DNA from: CAIOSQ01 sp041178225
Lineage (GTDB): Bacteria > Pseudomonadota > Alphaproteobacteria > CACIAM-22H2
Direction of reading: 5' to 3'
Length of the DNA stretch: 19,840 bases
NCBI GenBank assembly: GCA_041178225.1
Contig: JBEGVV010000065.1
Location: 1 to 19,840, forward strand
A program made the translations under genes and the position numbers. Positions 13,586-19,840 of this stretch are shown one piece after another. The notes under the pieces were generated by a model. The model was given only the letters and a program-made list of their open reading frames with translations, did no database searches and was not told the origin of the DNA. Numbering within the stretch: position 1 is the stretch's first letter; each line of letters opens with the position of its first letter.

Positions 13586-15055
13586 TCAGTCGAGCGGGAA
13601 GAGTGGCCGCGTGACGCGGTGGAGCCTGAGCCTGCGCATGTTGCCGCAGGTCGGCCCCGGCGTGTCGGCGACGAGGATGCGCGCGGCGTGCGGGCCGAAG
13701 GCGACGCGGAAATGCGCGGGCGACTTCACGAAGACGAGCGCGGCGTGGCGCAGCTCAAGGCCGAAGGCGGCGAAGAGCCCGGTGTCCCACTCGAAGGCCG
13801 GGTTGCTGCGCACCGCCACGCGGATGTCGCCGATCGCGAGAACGGCCACGAGGCCGAGTTGCACGACGCTGCCCTCGGCGCCGGCGTCGTGCATCGTGAA
13901 GACCCCGTCGCAGAGGCTGCGCACCACGGCCTCGACCTCGACCGGCTGCCCATCCGCCGGCGAGGCGTGGTGCCCGAGCCGCAGGCGGATGCGCGCGCCG
14001 GGCCCGGCCGCGAGCGCCTTCGCGGCGGCCGCGCCGTCGCACAGCGTCAGGTAGGTGAGCCTGCCGGCGCGATCGGCACCGAGGCGCAGCAGCGCGGAAA
14101 GCACGGCCGCGCTGTCCGCCGCGGCGCCGCCGCTCGGGCTGTCGCCGATGTCGCTGACGACGGTGGTGCCGGTGCCGGCGAGGCCCGTTCGGATCGCGTC
14201 GTCCAGCGGCACGAGCTCCGGCTCGAAGCCGTGGCGCGCCTCCCAGGCCCGCGCGGCGAGTTCGTCGGCGACGCGCTGCGCCGAGGCCTGGTCGCCATCG
14301 GCGCAGACCAGCGCCGCGAAGCCGAGGTCCGGCACGTCGAGCCAGGGCTGGACCGGGAAGAGCGAGGCGTGGAGGCACTCGCCCGCCGCCTCGCGGCGCC
14401 GCGCCTCGCGCACGATCGACGCCAGCGGCTCGGCGCCCGTCGTCGCGCGCACGGCGCTGACGATCATGTGGCGCTTGGCGAGCGCCATGACCGGGCGCTT
14501 GCGCCCGGCGATCGCGTCGAGCAGCAGCCGCGCGACGCGCTCGCCCGTCTCCCACATGTCGATATGCGGGTACTCGCGGTAGCCGACATAGAAGACGCCG
14601 GGCTGCAGCATCGCCGACGTGATGTGGCCATGCAGGTCGAGCGACACGCCGATCGGCACGCCGGGCCCCACCACCTCGCGCACGCGACGCACGATCTCCG
14701 CCTCGGCGTCGGGCTCGTCCTCGACGACCATCGCGCCATGCAGCGCCAGCGCCACGCCGTCGAGCTTCCCCGCCGCGCGCAGCCGCGCGAGCATCTCGCC
14801 GAGCAGCACCTCGAAGTCGGCGCGCGCCACGATGCCGCTGGCGCCGGCATGCGCGGCGATGGTCGGCACGACCTCCGCGCCCGCCTCGCGGAAGACCGAC
14901 AGGAAGGCCGGGACCTCGACGCGCGCCGCGCCGTAGCGCGAGAGCATCTCCTCGCCGCGATGGAGGTAGAACGCCTCGAAGGTGCGCAGGGTCGTGGCGA
15001 AGGGGACGAAGGTGTTCGTCTCCTGCATCAGCGACCCGATGGCGATGCGCGTCAT
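13586..15055 (-). CDS. M81 family metallopeptidase (MlrC-like)
   Basis: A 489-residue protein of the M81/MlrC family, named for the enzyme acting last in microcystin breakdown; most members have unknown substrates. Signatures are MTRIAIGSLMQETNTF at the start, ALHGAMVVED (104-113), VSLDLHGHI (137-145) with candidate metal residues Asp140, His142 and His144, the REYPHIDMWETG segment (160-171), the VSDIGDSPSGGAAAD stretch mid-protein, and SPAHF plus DTPGPTCGN near the C-terminus. The length is normal. The ATG overlaps the aminotransferase stop as ATGA, so translation is coupled. Context suggests hydrolysis of a small amide or peptide whose product feeds the aminotransferase or SDR. Calling it microcystin-degrading would not be justified. 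Confidence 0.92.
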   Translation of the reverse strand: MTRIAIGSLMQETNTFVPFATTLRTFEAFYLHRGEEMLSRYGAARVEVPAFLSVFREAGAEVVPTIAAHAGASGIVARADFEVLLGEMLARLRAAGKLDGVALALHGAMVVEDEPDAEAEIVRRVREVVGPGVPIGVSLDLHGHITSAMLQPGVFYVGYREYPHIDMWETGERVARLLLDAIAGRKRPVMALAKRHMIVSAVRATTGAEPLASIVREARRREAAGECLHASLFPVQPWLDVPDLGFAALVCADGDQASAQRVADELAARAWEARHGFEPELVPLDDAIRTGLAGTGTTVVSDIGDSPSGGAAADSAAVLSALLRLGADRAGRLTYLTLCDGAAAAKALAAGPGARIRLRLGHHASPADGQPVEVEAVVRSLCDGVFTMHDAGAEGSVVQLGLVAVLAIGDIRVAVRSNPAFEWDTGLFAAFGLELRHAALVFVKSPAHFRVAFGPHAARILVADTPGPTCGNMRRLRLHRVTRPLFPLD

Positions 15056-16404
15056 GCGACCGGCACCTCGCGCGCGGCGCGGCGCACCGCCTCCAGCGTC
15101 TCGTCGACGATCGCGTCGTCATGCGCCGCCGACATGAACCACGCGCCGCGCTCGAGCGCGCGCACGCCATTGGCGAGGAGCGCGGCGCAGAACCTGATGT
15201 ACTTGGCGCGGTTCATCCTCGCGAGGTCGCGCCAGTTGCGCGCCGGCGCGTCGAGGTCGAAGGCGACGTGGAAGACCTGCGGCCATCCCGTCACCACCGC
15301 CTTGTGGCCGGCGGCGGCGAGCTCGTCGCGGATGCCGTCCATCAGCCGGCGGCCGCGCAGCTCGATCGTCGCGAAGAGCTCCGGGGTGAGCGCGTCGAGC
15401 GTCGCCAGCGTCGCCGCCATGGCCACGGGCTGGGCGTTGAACGTGCCGCCATGGACGACGCCCTTGCCGAAGAGGTCGAGCAGGTCGGCGCGCCCCGCGA
15501 TCGCCGCCACGGGGAAGCCGTTGGCGATCGCCTTGGCGAAGGTCGCGATGTCCGGCGTGACGCCGAAGCGCTGCTGCGCGCCGCCCGGCGCGAGGCGGAA
15601 GCCGGTGATCACCTCGTCGAAGACCAGGATCGTGCCGTGGCGCGAGCAGGCCGCGCGCACGCCCTCGAGGTAGCCGGGCGCGGCGGCCACCGCGCCGGAG
15701 TTGCACATCGCCGCCTCCATGATGAGGCCGGCGACGTCGCCGCGCGCGAGGCGCTTCTCCACGAGGTCGAGGCGGTTCCAGGACAGGACCTCGACGTTGC
15801 GGCCCGCGTCCTCCTCCTGGCCCTTGCTGCCGCCCACCGGGCGCGGCGCGTCCTCGGGGCCGGCGAGGTCGGGCGCGGGCGCGGTCGACCACAGGACGTT
15901 GTCGAGCCAGCCATGGTAGTGGCCCTCGAACTTCACGATCTTCGTCCGCCCGGTGGCGGCGCGCGCGAGGCGGAAGGCCGCCTGCACGACCTCGGAGCCG
16001 GAGGAGGCGAAGCGCATGCGCTCCGCGCAGGGGACCATCTCGCACACGCGCCGCGCGGCCTGCGCCTCGAGGTCGGTCTGGCCGGCGTAGAGGATGCCGC
16101 GATCGAGCTGCGCCGCCGCGGCGCGCCTGACCGCCTCGGGATTGTGGCCGAGGATCATCGGCCCCATGCCGAGGTAGTAGTCGATCAGCCGGTTGCCATC
16201 GACGTCGAAGAGGCAGGCGCCCTCGCCGCGCTCGAAGACCAGCGGCGTCGGCGCCATGCCGAGGCGGAAATTGCTGCTCACGCCGCCGGCCAGCCAGCGC
16301 GAATTCTCGGCGATGCGCCGCGCGGATTCGTCGAAGCTGCAGCGGCGGCCGGAATTGTGCCCCCGCGGATCGGCGACCGCGCCCTTGCCATGCGAACCGG
16401 ACAT
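15052..16404 (-). CDS. Class III PLP-dependent aminotransferase (GSA aminomutase-like)
   Basis: A 450-residue fold-type I PLP enzyme resembling glutamate-1-semialdehyde 2,1-aminomutase and class III transaminases. Visible are SSGSEVV (134-140, cofactor phosphate loop; SGTEA in most relatives), the aromatic GHYHGW (161-166), Asp263 in FDEVITGFRL contacting the pyridine ring, and Lys291 in TFAKAIANGFP as Schiff-base lysine, followed by GGTFNAQP (319-326). It is probably not the haem enzyme HemL: it sits in a catabolic operon and differs from HemL around the lysine. The start at 16404 is preferred over upstream in-frame starts because GAGGGGGA precedes it and the extension would run into the iclR gene. 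It is first in a three-gene operon divergent from iclR. Confidence 0.92.
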   Translation of the reverse strand: MSGSHGKGAVADPRGHNSGRRCSFDESARRIAENSRWLAGGVSSNFRLGMAPTPLVFERGEGACLFDVDGNRLIDYYLGMGPMILGHNPEAVRRAAAAQLDRGILYAGQTDLEAQAARRVCEMVPCAERMRFASSGSEVVQAAFRLARAATGRTKIVKFEGHYHGWLDNVLWSTAPAPDLAGPEDAPRPVGGSKGQEEDAGRNVEVLSWNRLDLVEKRLARGDVAGLIMEAAMCNSGAVAAAPGYLEGVRAACSRHGTILVFDEVITGFRLAPGGAQQRFGVTPDIATFAKAIANGFPVAAIAGRADLLDLFGKGVVHGGTFNAQPVAMAATLATLDALTPELFATIELRGRRLMDGIRDELAAAGHKAVVTGWPQVFHVAFDLDAPARNWRDLARMNRAKYIRFCAALLANGVRALERGAWFMSAAHDDAIVDETLEAVRRAAREVPVA

Positions 16405-16418
16405 GCGACTTCCCCCTC

Positions 16419-16480
16419 GTTTCGCTTGATCCCCGTGCGAGACTAGGTCAACGGTTTCCGTAGCCGAAACCCATGTTTCG
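16419..16480. promoter_or_regulatory. Candidate IclR operator cluster in divergent promoter region
   Basis: The 85-base gap between the aminotransferase and iclR starts contains four copies of a GTTTC-type element: GTTTCG at 16419-16424, GGTTTC at 16453-16458, GAAACC (inverted) at 16466-16471 and GTTTCG at 16475-16480. The middle pair forms GGTTTC-N7-GAAACC and the last pair forms the perfect inverted repeat CGAAAC-N4-GTTTCG (16465-16480). IclR-family regulators commonly bind such palindromes next to their own gene. These A/T-containing boxes stand out in DNA this rich in G and C. I see no clear -35/-10 pair. Confidence 0.55.
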
Positions 16481-16489
16481 CGGCACGGA

Positions 16490-17335
16490 ATGCAGCGCCC
16501 CCCATCCTCCCCACCGACCCGCGCCATCCAGCTCCCGCGCCCCGCGCCGGGCGCGCCCGCGGATCCCTACCTCGTCGCGCCGGTGGCCAAGGCGCTCGCC
16601 GTCCTCGCCTTCGTCGAGGACGCCGGGCAGGAGGTCGGGCTCAGCGACGTCGCGCGCGCGCTCGGCCTGCCGAAGACCTCTGCCTTCCGCTACCTGTACA
16701 CCCTCGCCGCCGCGGGCTTCGTCGGCTACGGCACGGGCCGCGACCGCTATCGCCCCGGCCCGCGCCTGCATCGCGGGCGCGAGGGCGAGACCGACGTCCA
16801 GCGCCTGCGCGAGCTCGCCATCCCCGCCATGTCCGGGCTGCGCAAGCGCTTCAACGAGACGATCAACCTCGGCGTCCCGGACCGCGACCGCGTCGTCTAC
16901 GTCGAGATGATCGAGAGCAGCCGCGCGCTGCGCATGCAGGCGCGCATCGGCGAGCGCCATCCCCTCAACTCAACCTCGCTCGGCAAGGCCATCCTCGCCT
17001 TCATGCCCGAGGAGGAGCGCGCGCCGCTGCTCGCCTCGCCGCTCAAGGCGATGACGGGGCGCACGACGACCGACGTGGCGCAGCTGCGCCGCCAGCTGCG
17101 GGAGATCGCGCGCAAGGGCTACGCGGTCGAGGTCGGCGAGAACGAGGAAGGGCTGATGTGCATCGGCGTCCCCATCCTCGAGCGCGGCGGCAGGCCCGTG
17201 GCCGCGCTCAGCCTCTCTGCGCCCGAGGCGCGGGTCACGCGCCCGCTGCGCGTCGAGGTGATCGCCGCGCTGCGCGCCGCCGCCGCCACGGTGTCTCGCC
17301 GGCTCGGCCATCGCGCCGCCGCCGCGGGAAGCTGA
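16490..17335 (+). CDS. IclR-family transcriptional regulator
   Basis: A 281-residue regulator, slightly long for the family because of a Pro-rich N-terminal tail (1-25). A winged helix-turn-helix spans about 28-90 (LSDVARALGLPKTSAFRYLY is the recognition region), and the C-terminal effector-binding domain (about 105-275) shows ARIGERHPLNSTSLGKAILA (151-170) and the EGLMCIGVPI segment. IclR proteins act as dimers or tetramers that repress or activate catabolic genes in response to a small molecule. It is divergent from the aminotransferase-M81-SDR operon, with inverted repeats between, so it probably controls that operon and itself. The ATG at 16490 has no strong ribosome binding site. It may also govern the more distant hydrolase and transporter genes. 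Confidence 0.93.
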   Translation: MQRPPSSPPTRAIQLPRPAPGAPADPYLVAPVAKALAVLAFVEDAGQEVGLSDVARALGLPKTSAFRYLYTLAAAGFVGYGTGRDRYRPGPRLHRGREGETDVQRLRELAIPAMSGLRKRFNETINLGVPDRDRVVYVEMIESSRALRMQARIGERHPLNSTSLGKAILAFMPEEERAPLLASPLKAMTGRTTTDVAQLRRQLREIARKGYAVEVGENEEGLMCIGVPILERGGRPVAALSLSAPEARVTRPLRVEVIAALRAAAATVSRRLGHRAAAAGS

Positions 17336-17344
17336 AGCGCCGCG

Positions 17345-17863
17345 TCACTGCGCGCGCGGCGCGAAGGCCTCTGGAAGCTGGGCGCCCTGGTCCGCGTCGC
17401 CCGTCGCGCGCCAATGCTCCACCTGCCATCTTCCGTCGCGGCTGCGCAGGTAGGCCTGGAACTCCTCGAAGGGCTCGCGCGCGCAGGCGGACTCGCCGCC
17501 CTCGCAGTCGCGCAGCCCGAACTCGACCAGCGTCACGCCGGGCCGGAACCATGGCATGGCGCGATGGTCCTCGCCGACCTGGGTGGCGCGGATGACGCTC
17601 TCGCGGTCGATCCGGTACTGCAGGCGACGCGGGCGCGGCGCGGGATCGGGCGGCTCGGCGCCCGCGCGCGCGCAGAGCTCGCGCTCGGCCCGCGCGATGC
17701 AGGCCACCAGCATGTCGATCGCGCAGGCCGCGCCCGATCCTGTCGCGGCGCAGGGCGCGGGCGCGATGCCGGGCCCGGCAAGACGCGGCTCGCCCGCCCC
17801 CGCCTGCGCCGACGCGCCAAGCAGGAGGAGGCAGAGCCCGAGGCTAGCGCCGCTGCTGCGCAT
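17345..17863 (-). CDS. Small secreted Cys-rich protein of unknown function
   Basis: A 172-residue protein I do not recognise. Residues 1-21 look like a Sec signal peptide (short positive start, LGLCLLLLGA core, cleavage likely after SAQA). There is no lipobox, so it is probably periplasmic and soluble. The mature part has six cysteines (38, 47, 55, 64, 120, 127), consistent with disulfides, a Pro-rich hinge (70-79) and a more structured second half (TLVEFGLRDCEGGESAC, FEEFQAYLRSRDGRWQVEHW) that could be a small beta-rich domain. The start overlaps the end of the upstream TPR gene by 20 bases, suggesting it is the third gene of that operon. Codon usage matches its neighbours. Confidence 0.75.
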   Translation of the reverse strand: MRSSGASLGLCLLLLGASAQAGAGEPRLAGPGIAPAPCAATGSGAACAIDMLVACIARAERELCARAGAEPPDPAPRPRRLQYRIDRESVIRATQVGEDHRAMPWFRPGVTLVEFGLRDCEGGESACAREPFEEFQAYLRSRDGRWQVEHWRATGDADQGAQLPEAFAPRAQ

Positions 17864-19262
17864 GCCGACGCGAGAGTTCCTCGAGGGCGTGGCGCGCCTC
17901 GGCGAAGACGCCGTCCCAGGCGCCGGGCGCCTTCTGCCGGAACAGCCGCATCGACGGGTACCAGGGCGTGTCGCTGCGCCCGTCGAGATAGAGCCAGTAG
18001 GGCATGAAGGGCAGCAGGTTCCAGACCGGCCTGCCCAGCGAGCCGGCGAGGTGCGCGACCGAGGAATCCGTCATCAGCACGAGGTCGAGCTGCTCGACCG
18101 CCGCGGCCGTGTCGGCGAAGTCGTCGAGGTGGCGGCCGAGGTCGACGATGTAGTTGCGCGCGCCGGATTGCGCGAGCTCCTCCGCGCGCGGGCCCTTCTG
18201 CAGGCTGAAGAGCTGCACGCCCGGCACCTCGGCGAAGGGCAGGAAGCGCTCGAGCGGCGTCGCGCGCTGGGCGTTGCCCTTGAAGGTGACGCTGCCCGAC
18301 CAGATGATCCCGACCTTGAGCCGGTTGCCGGCGGTGGCGACAAGCGGCGCGAGGCGCGCGCGCGCCTCCGGCGGCACGTGCAGCTTCGCGGGCGGCGGCA
18401 GGTCGGCGAAGGACTTCATCGCCATGCCCGGCAGGCTCATGAACGGCACGTGCGCGGCATGCGACGGCGCCGCCGCGCCGATCGCCACCAGCTCGTCGAC
18501 GCCGGCGAGCCCGGAGAAGAGGCGCAAGAGCTCCGGCTTGCAGCCCAGCGCCACGCGCCGCACGCGCGCGCGCAGCGCCGGCAGGAAGCGGACCGACAGG
18601 ATCGCGTCGCCGAAGCCCTGCTCGGGCCAGGCCAGCACCGTGCCCGCGAGCGGCGCGCCATCCCACCTGGGCGTCGGGTAGTTGGGCATGGGGGGCCGGT
18701 CGGGCAGGCGCCAGCGCCATTCGAAGGCCGTCCAGCCCTCCTCGAAGCGACCGAGGCGCAGCAGCACCTGCGAGCGGTCGAACTGCGCGCTCGCGTTGTC
18801 CGGCTGGATCCGGATCGCCTGCTCGAAGGCGGCCAGCGCGTCGACCAGCATGCCGCCGTCGTGCAGCGCGACGCCGAGATTCGTCCATGCCGTGCTGGTG
18901 GGCTGGCGCGCGACCACGCGGCGATGCAGCGAGACCGCCTCGGGGTAGCGCTGCAGGTCCTTGAGGGCGTTGGCAAGGTTGGCGATCGCGGAGAGGTCGC
19001 TCGGCGCGATGTCGAGCGCGCGCTGGTAGCAGCCGGTCGCCGCGGCCGGATGGCCGGAGGCGCGCAGCGCGACGCCGAGCGCGTTCCACGCCTCGTTGCT
19101 GCGCGGTGCCTCGGCGACGGCCTTCTCGGCGAGCGCGACGGCCTCGTCGTGGCGCCTCGCGGCGATCGCCGCCTGGACCTCCTTGAGGCGTAGCGCGAGC
19201 CCGCTCGCGGGCTCCTGCCGCCGCGGCGGCTGGGGCGTCGTCGTCGGCGCGGCGGTGCTCAT
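17844..19262 (-). CDS. TPR protein with glycosyltransferase 9-like C-terminal domain
   Basis: A 472-residue protein. Residues about 25-180 form four TPR-type helix pairs (for example NEAWNALGVALRASGHPAAA and TAWTNLGVALHDGGMLVDAL). The C-terminal half (about 195-470) resembles the glycosyltransferase-9/heptosyltransferase-like domain common in TPR proteins of proteobacteria, with WPEQGFGDAILSVRFLP (212-228), KVGIIWSG and the signature MTDSSVAHLAGSLGRPVWNL followed by DTPWYPSMRLFRQ. Such proteins are often linked to surface glycan or flagellin modification, but the activity of this subgroup is mostly untested. No signal peptide is seen. Its ATG overlaps the upstream ATPase stop as ATGA, and the secreted-protein gene overlaps its end. 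Confidence 0.88.
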   Translation of the reverse strand: MSTAAPTTTPQPPRRQEPASGLALRLKEVQAAIAARRHDEAVALAEKAVAEAPRSNEAWNALGVALRASGHPAAATGCYQRALDIAPSDLSAIANLANALKDLQRYPEAVSLHRRVVARQPTSTAWTNLGVALHDGGMLVDALAAFEQAIRIQPDNASAQFDRSQVLLRLGRFEEGWTAFEWRWRLPDRPPMPNYPTPRWDGAPLAGTVLAWPEQGFGDAILSVRFLPALRARVRRVALGCKPELLRLFSGLAGVDELVAIGAAAPSHAAHVPFMSLPGMAMKSFADLPPPAKLHVPPEARARLAPLVATAGNRLKVGIIWSGSVTFKGNAQRATPLERFLPFAEVPGVQLFSLQKGPRAEELAQSGARNYIVDLGRHLDDFADTAAAVEQLDLVLMTDSSVAHLAGSLGRPVWNLLPFMPYWLYLDGRSDTPWYPSMRLFRQKAPGAWDGVFAEARHALEELSRRHAQQRR

Positions 19263-19840
19263 CGGCCGCGCAGTATCGAGCCGAGCACGCCGCGCAGGAT
19301 CGTGCCGCCCGCGCTGCGCCCGTACTTGCCGAACATGGCGCCGCCGAGCTCGCGGCCGATCTGGCCGGCCACGTTGCGCGCGAGGGACTTGGCGATCGTC
19401 GCGCCGACGCTCTCCGGCTGGCGCCCGCGCCCGCGGCCCTGGGGCGGCGTACCCTGCTGGCCGCCGCCGAAGATGCCGCCGAGCGAGTCGAGGATGCCGC
19501 CGCCGCCCGTCGCGGGCGCGGCGGGCTGGCGCGCGGCGGCGAGCTGCTCGGCCGCGGATTCGCGCTCCTCGCGCTCGTCGTAGCGTCCGAGATAGGGGCT
19601 GGCCTGGATCGCGGCGCGGCGCTCCTCGGGCGCGATCGCGCCGAGGAAGCTGCGCGGCGGGCAGACCAGCGCGCGCTCGACGATCTCGGGCGTGCCCTTC
19701 GCGTCGAGGAAGGAGACGAGCGCCTCGCCGACGGCGAGCTCGGTGATCGCCTTCGCGGTGTCGAGGGCCGGGTTCTGGCGGAAGGTCTCGGCGGCCGCGC
19801 GCACGGCCTTCTGGTCGCGCGGCGTGAAGGCGCGCAGCGC
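19259..19840 (-). CDS. HerA-like ATPase (YjgR/DUF853), C-terminal fragment
   Basis: The reading frame is open to the right edge, so this is the C-terminal 193 residues of a longer gene. The fragment begins ALRAFTPRDQKAVRAAAETF and continues with ITELAVGEALVSFLDAKGTP and the PPRS (residues about 63-66 of the fragment) followed by an ERR, the pattern of the C-terminal part of HerA-like helicase/ATPases of the YjgR (DUF853) type. A Gly-rich linker (GGGGILDSLGGIFGGG) and a basic tail with SLARNVAGQIGRELGGAMFGKYGRSAG follow, which is usual for the family. The ATPase domain with Walker motifs lies outside the window. Its role in the cell is poorly known. It is translationally coupled (ATGA) to the TPR gene. 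Confidence 0.85.
   Translation of the reverse strand, partial: ALRAFTPRDQKAVRAAAETFRQNPALDTAKAITELAVGEALVSFLDAKGTPEIVERALVCPPRSFLGAIAPEERRAAIQASPYLGRYDEREERESAAEQLAAARQPAAPATGGGGILDSLGGIFGGGQQGTPPQGRGRGRQPESVGATIAKSLARNVAGQIGRELGGAMFGKYGRSAGGTILRGVLGSILRGR

Noticed and set aside
13586..15055. Microcystin degradation by MlrC
   Set aside because: No mlrA, mlrB or mlrD-type neighbours are present, and most M81 members are unrelated to microcystin.
15052..16404. Haem biosynthesis enzyme HemL
   Set aside because: The similarity is at family level only; the active-site surroundings and the catabolic operon with an IclR regulator fit a general class III aminotransferase better.
17333..17347. A third stop-enclosing hairpin between iclR and the secreted-protein gene
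   Set aside because: The arms mismatch after three pairs and the loop would be too small, so it is not a convincing hairpin.
1..19840. CRISPR array, tRNA/rRNA, prophage or insertion sequence
   Set aside because: No spaced direct repeats, cloverleaf-like sequence, transposase motif or integrase was seen on either strand.

Overview
The window is very GC-rich (over 70% by eye) chromosomal DNA, most likely from an alphaproteobacterium, probably a Rhodospirillales/Acetobacterales-type lineage. This rests on the left edge, which shows mnmE followed by mnmG with a parS-like partition site between them (the mnmE-mnmG-rsmG-parA-parB locus near the alphaproteobacterial origin), and on a small DUF6489-like protein typical of that class. 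The taxonomy is inference from gene content. Genes cover almost everything: no gene-free stretch exceeds about 100 bases, and I see no tRNA, rRNA, CRISPR array or insertion sequence.

Layout. Positions 1-1552 (minus) hold the start of mnmG, the parS-like site and mnmE. Positions 1632-3499 hold four small genes: an NlpC/P60 cell-wall hydrolase (plus), a DUF6489-like protein and a thioredoxin-fold [2Fe-2S] ferredoxin (a minus-strand pair), and an SMR-family guanidinium exporter (plus). Positions 3514-9340 are a tight minus-strand run of six genes, read as SDR, MFS, D-2-hydroxyacid dehydrogenase, MFS, PhyH-family dioxygenase and TIGR02466-type putative 2OG-Fe(II) oxygenase. Positions 9429-12774 hold a third MFS transporter (plus), a creatininase-family amidohydrolase (minus) and an M24 metallopeptidase (plus, divergent from the amidohydrolase). 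Positions 12790-16404 are a second minus-strand operon: class III aminotransferase, M81 (MlrC-like) metallopeptidase and SDR. An IclR-type regulator (16490-17335, plus) is divergent from it, with a cluster of GTTTC/GAAAC inverted repeats between the two. Positions 17345-19840 hold a minus-strand trio: the C-terminus of a HerA-like ATPase, a TPR-glycosyltransferase-like protein and a small secreted Cys-rich protein.

How they may work together. Positions 3514-17335 look like a catabolic island for an organic, probably nitrogen-containing compound: three importers/exporters, two oxygenases, three NAD(P)-dependent dehydrogenases, an aminotransferase and three hydrolases, with one local IclR regulator. 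The substrate cannot be read from the sequence. The notable points are the parS-like site, the tandem oxygenases, the creatininase-family/M24 pair (which resembles the creatinine pathway but carries motifs arguing against it), the IclR operator candidate, and two hairpins that each enclose both stop codons of a convergent gene pair.
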